DNA from: Balanoglossus misakiensis | Lineage: Eukaryota > Hemichordata | NCBI GenBank assembly: GCA_040954595.2 | Contig: CM082596.2 | Span: 8,308,001-8,372,000 of the forward strand | Length of the DNA stretch: 64,000 nt | Direction: 5' to 3' | Shown here: positions 41,301 to 47,300 of the stretch, in pieces | Position numbering within the stretch: position 1 is the stretch's first letter | Layout: each line of letters opens with the position of its first letter | Program-made: the position numbers and the translations under genes | Notes under the pieces: generated by a model | What the model was told of the DNA's origin: nothing | The model's database searches: none | Seen by the model: only the letters and a program-made list of their open reading frames with translations

Positions 41301-44300
41301 CCTCTATATATTAGTCACCTCTATATAGTGGCAACTTTGTTACAGTCCCTGTGCAATTGTGCATTAATTAACCTCTATATAAAGGCCACCAGTCTATAAA
41401 GGCCAGTTTAGGAAAGTCCCTTGACTGGCCACTATAGACAGGTTCGACTGTACTCAACACGGATGGTGTGATTGGATGGTCTATGCAGATATTACAAGGT
41501 CTTAGCAACTGTGAGATCTGTATCTTGTTAGATTACAACATACATGTATACAAGAAATATGGAAGTCTACATCAGGGAACAAGCTAAAATTTACTTGGCC
41601 ATCTACAGCTGCACAGAAATCTAGATATCATGTGAATTCTCAGTGAAAAATAGGCAATATGATGAACTGAAATGATAAAACAATGTTGCAGTAAAATTTG
41701 TTTGCAGAACTGAAATGTAACATCAGCTGTCAGCTTTAACCCTTTCACCCCCAGTTCCCTCTTTAGAGGTCCAACCTTACAATACAAAACAGTGGTTCTG
41801 GACTGAACCATAGTGGTGAAACGGTTAAAGTGCTTTAGAAGTGAAAGGAAATAGTTATAAAACTTACTGAAATAAAGGCAATTACTCTGGTGAATCTAAA
41901 AGGGGTGACATCTTTGGAACCAAATCTCAGCAGTGCCAACATTTACATCATATTACATACATGCTGTAATGTGAATGAAGTTTCATTTTTTATGATCAAA
42001 AATGGTGCATGCTTAATTCCAATGATTGTGGGTACATGTATTTACATGTAATTCTACTCTAATATAATTTTTGTTGAATTCTTTCTTCGAAATGTTTCAG
42101 CAATGCTCAACAGAGGTCTTCATAGAAGGTCTGTTGTTACCAAGTATCAAAGGAGGTGACTTGGCTGCTCTACAGGAACAGATGTTAGTTTATGATCCAA
42201 GTCTGGAAAAATGGAACACCTACTTGAATGCGTCGTGCAGATATCTCAACAAAAAATCCTACACTCATGTCCTCTACCAATTCCAGTTATTCATGAAGGT
42301 ATGTTATGTAGGCATTTAGGTAATTCTCGCTACATTAAACGGGTTTTTGCTACCTAGGTGAGTGATGAAAATCTTGTATGGTCGCCACAATTTCAAGATG
42401 GCCGAATTTTGCCATGTTTAAGAAATGGGAGTTCATAAGCTAAAGTGATGATGGGTCTTTCTGAATCTTTATAACAGAAAAAATAAAAAAATGTTAAAAT
42501 ATGCTAACTACAAAAAGGAAGTCATGAAAAACAGTTAACATATCATTTCTTCATACTGTTTCTACAATCCAGAATGCAATTATTATCTATGATTTGACCC
42601 CCCTAGCATAAAGCAAAAAAGTATTTAAGGTAGCCAGAATTGGGTGGGTAGGTACGTATGGATCCATCCATCCATAGAAGTAGGAGTGAAAAGGAGAGTG
42701 CATAAAAGTGGAATAACTACATTTTGTGTTTGCCTCGATGAGACTTGATATCAAGGGTGATTATATGTTCATCTCACATTCCCTTCATATGCTTATTTGT
42801 CAGACTGGTTCACGGACTGACTGCTGCTCACTCTATTGCAAATGGAGTGTATTTTTCCTTCCGATGAGTCCAATTGTTACAGAAGTGAAACAAGCTCCCT
42901 CAAATTCTGTTGCAACAACAGTTATCCATGTATTGGCCAATTCAGGGGGTCAAATCACATTGCATTCTGGTCGAAAAGTCGACACAACCCACTGTAGTAA
43001 GAGATAGAAGAAATGATATGTTTACTGTATTTCATGACTTCCTTTGGTCAAACATGTCGGTCTTTGTAGTTAGCATATTAAACTCATTAAACTTTTTTCA
43101 CATTTTGTTATTTTTTTTGTTAAAAAGTTTCAGAATGACCCATCATCACTTTAGCTTATGAACTCCTATTCCTTAAACATGGCAAAAATCGGCCATCTTG
43201 AAATTGTGTCGGCCATGTGAGATTTTTATCACTCACCTAGGTAGCCAAAAACCTATTTAAGGTCGGGAGAATTGGATCAGGGCACTTGTACATGTATATC
43301 ATTCATGTTTGACACAGCATTATTTGATTCTATTTTAGGATTACATCCGGGCAGCCATGACTTGTATCAAGTTTGTCCAAAGTGGTGCTACAACCTACGC
43401 AGAGTTATTTGACCGTTTGAACCATCTGAACAATGCAAGGACACACATGAAGGAAGTGTTGGACGAGAAGAAATGGGGGATGGTGCCACGACCGGCCATG
43501 ATTAGTGGACGGAAATCGCCCGGTGACTGGAGTGGTAGTCTGATGAAAAGTGAACAGACAGGAATGAGATTGGTGTTGTCACCCTCGGAACTCAGCAAGT
43601 GAGTAAACCTTCCCTTGTGCCAAGCCAGTCTGCATGCAATCTGATTAAAATCAGGCTGGTTTTTATCAGACTGGCTATAACATATATAATATACATTCCT
43701 GGATGTTGCGTGTTTTATTCTGATAATTCCTGTTCAAAAAGACCATGTGATGAAACCATACACACTTGTTTACATCAGATAACTACTGTCTTTTATTGGC
43801 GTAAATTTTCTAATACATTTCTATGAAATGCATAATACAGTTTGATTATTCCATGAACTTGAAAGACAAAGCTATTTCATAAACCAGGCAAGGTAGAATT
43901 CGCAGTAAAAGAAAATCTCACCAAAGTGAGGGATGGTATACAGACAGGCGCCGTCAGTCACGAAAGAAGTAACTGGTTTGATCGGAACCCAGGAAAAGGG
44001 ACCAGAGAATGCGTCGTAGCATTCCGATTCCTGAAAAGTGATAAGATATCAATAATTAGGGAAAGGGTTAGATCAGGTTTAATCGCAACAACAGATGACT
44101 TGATTGTGACTGATCTACACTGTAGGCAATCCACACCAGGTATAAAATAGTAATCCTCAATTATAAGCCCACTTTAGAACTGATAGACAAATTTAGTTTA
44201 GGGGATATATCGTCCGGTAGCCTGTAAACTGTCTAAGCTAGCTACAGCATTGTACATGTACAGATGATGCGATGTTTCACCTATTAAGGCAACATGCATT

Positions 44301-47300
44301 TTTTTATTTCATAATGTTTTACTTTATATGTTTATATATATTATATTAATATCAAAGACAAAGTGTATAATAATAATAATGGTTCACAGTCTACAAACCT
44401 TGCAATGATAGACGGCAATTCCGTTGGCATAGAGTGTTATATTGCAGTTCGAACAACTGGAAATCAACTTGTTCCCGTCACCAGGACCCTGTATTTAATA
44501 GAAGGGAAAGTAAGTTAGACACGTACATGATATGTATCAAATTTTTTAAACTTTCTATATAATCGTGTATTATAAAAAGAAAAGATTACTTGATAATTTG
44601 GACAGATTAGTTGCCTTTAATAGAAATATTATGTTGGGGTGTTGAGATATGAACCGTGGCGGGTTGTTATGATCAATCTCACTTCTATATAAGTCATACA
44701 GAAACAGCAACAAGCTAAAACCTAAATCTTCATATGTGGATTAAGTCCAGATAATCCGCTAATCACCTAGTACTTTAAGACAGTCAACAGGGGATTTACA
44801 CCTCTGGCATAGCTTTTGTCAGTTAGTCCTGGGGCCAAAAAAAAGAAAATTTGATTCGTAATTAAAATGGAGGTATGACTATGGAAGATTCACTCACCAG
44901 ATCGACATCATCAGAAAGACGTCTCTCAAATATTCCAACAGCTGAAAGACTACTATCGCTGTTGAACTTCGCAGCGTATACAATAGAATTTCGACTTTCT
45001 TCCTCTACAAGACCAGCCCTGACGTCATTGACCTTGGCAAACAATTCTGAGGGAGACTCCTCTGTCAATTCACAGTCTGCATAGTAGATTCCGTCATTTG
45101 TGTTCACGTCGATCGTGCAATTTTCACTGTGAAAATCGGGACTTTTCTCGCCATTCCCCACAGCCCCACTCGCATGAAACGATATCAACACAACCATTGT
45201 TGTGGCGGCAAAGCGGTGAAATGGCTGAGATGGAAAAAAACTTATGTACTGACATTATTCTGTCTTAACCTTATTAAAACAGTTGTAGCAAGACAATGAA
45301 TATCAGGCGACAAAGTGTTCTAGAAATGCCTGACTGAACACTGGCATTTTTTGTACACATCATAAGTGCAAATACTACTTAACTTACCATTGTGTGCATA
45401 TTACATACAAATGCAAACATCACCAGCAAGGTTCATCTCAAAGTATGTCGAAACTTCTTGATTCGTCAGTTATATGAGTGCAAATTGTATTCATAAGGAC
45501 CGATCTATTTTTGTAGAAAATGTATTTTTATATTTATTTTCCTGTATGTAAAATGTTAAACATAGTGGCATTAGAATATCGCAAGTATCAACCATTCTTT
45601 TTCTTGTGTCAGTGACTGTGGTTAGAACATGCAGTTCTGGTGCAGGTTACACTTCATCAAACTTGCAATGTTCATAAAGTATCTGGTTCCCATCCCCTAT
45701 ATTTACACCTCATTCTCCACCCCTTCAACAAACTTCAAATTTCCTATCCCCATTTTCAACGTTTTTTTTACTAGACTTAAGCTTTAGAAAAACCAACCCC
45801 AGGTCAGGTGATAGCAATAACTGTGTTTTTTTATTTTCCTTTTCTGCGGGTTTGAAATAAATTTCTCCATTCCCTGTAACTGTATGTGGCCATTCCCAAC
45901 ATTAGTATGTACATCATGATTGTTTTGCAATCCGATAAAGGAACTGTATACAAAATAGTATTCACAAATTGCTGGTACGTATACTGAAATAAGATATACA
46001 ATGGCTAGGTATTTTTGTTATACCTTTTGCCTTTGTAAAATGAATTTAAATGAAGATACAACACTCGAATATGCTGTAGCAGAGACAGTTTCTCACGTTA
46101 GAAAAACTGAAAGTGTTTCATTTCAATAGAACGATAACTATGCATCATGTTTGCAATAATGAATAATTGTCCAAAAGCCACTTCATGCACACATTTCTCA
46201 GGAATTGCAATTTTCCTAAGAAAGAAAATACAATAATAACTGTGACAAGATATGTCGTGGCCAGCACTAGCGTTTAGTCCAGTCAATATAGGGCTAGACC
46301 CACCACAAATTGCAACAGAATTTTTTTTCTTCACAATGCATTTTGGAGAGGTGTCAAGAATAACATATTAGAAATGCACCCGAATCTACCTTGTGGAAAT
46401 ATGTCTAATTTGCATAAACCCAATATTGGAGACTTTTTGGCCATATATCAAGAAAAACAAACATGTTTCTTTCGTGATTTTGAAGTTTACAACTACTTCA
46501 TGTGCATGAAGAACCATTTTGGAAGAATACTTGATAAGGACAGTTTTCATAATTTGCATAAATTCAATATGGCAGACAGTATTCCTAGAATATATCGGGT
46601 ACTAAGCAAGCTATTTTTATGTGTTTTTAATTCAAATTTACCTCTATGACATTTGGAACATTTTTGAAAATATATTGTTTACATTTACCTAATAATTTGC
46701 ATCAATCCAATATGGCCGCCAAATGAATGTTCGACGGCTTATCATACTGCCTATACTATTTGGAATTCAAATTTTTCATTTTTTTTTCTCATCTCTCCTG
46801 TTTTCTAGGCATCTAAACACAATCACTCTTCAGATTGAAGTGACCAAATATCTTCACCGCTGTTTGACCAGCAAGAGCGGATTCAATGATTTATTATCAC
46901 CCAAGAAAGAATTGCCGACATTATTTGGTAATAATAAGAGCAAGGCGGAAGTTGTCAGCATGGTATGTAACATCAATACTCATTATTTGGTAATAACAAG
47001 ACCTTGGGGTTTGATAAAAACAGAGGTGGACCTTATCTTTGTGTTTTTTGAGAAAAAGAATTTGTTCTTTTTTGAGTTGATGTCTGTATCTTATTCACGA
47101 CAGAAGCTTACAAGAAAAAAAATCGTCTGTCTGTGTATTATTCTCATACATCAGGCTTGGTTTAATACATGTATGTGTTATGTGTGTCATTTCAGGTATT
47201 ACTAAATAGTGGTTCAGTTTCTGAAGGATTTCAACTTGCCTTTAAAATTATCCAGGTAAGAATTACTTCATGACTATTTCTGCATTTCTATTCTCACTGA

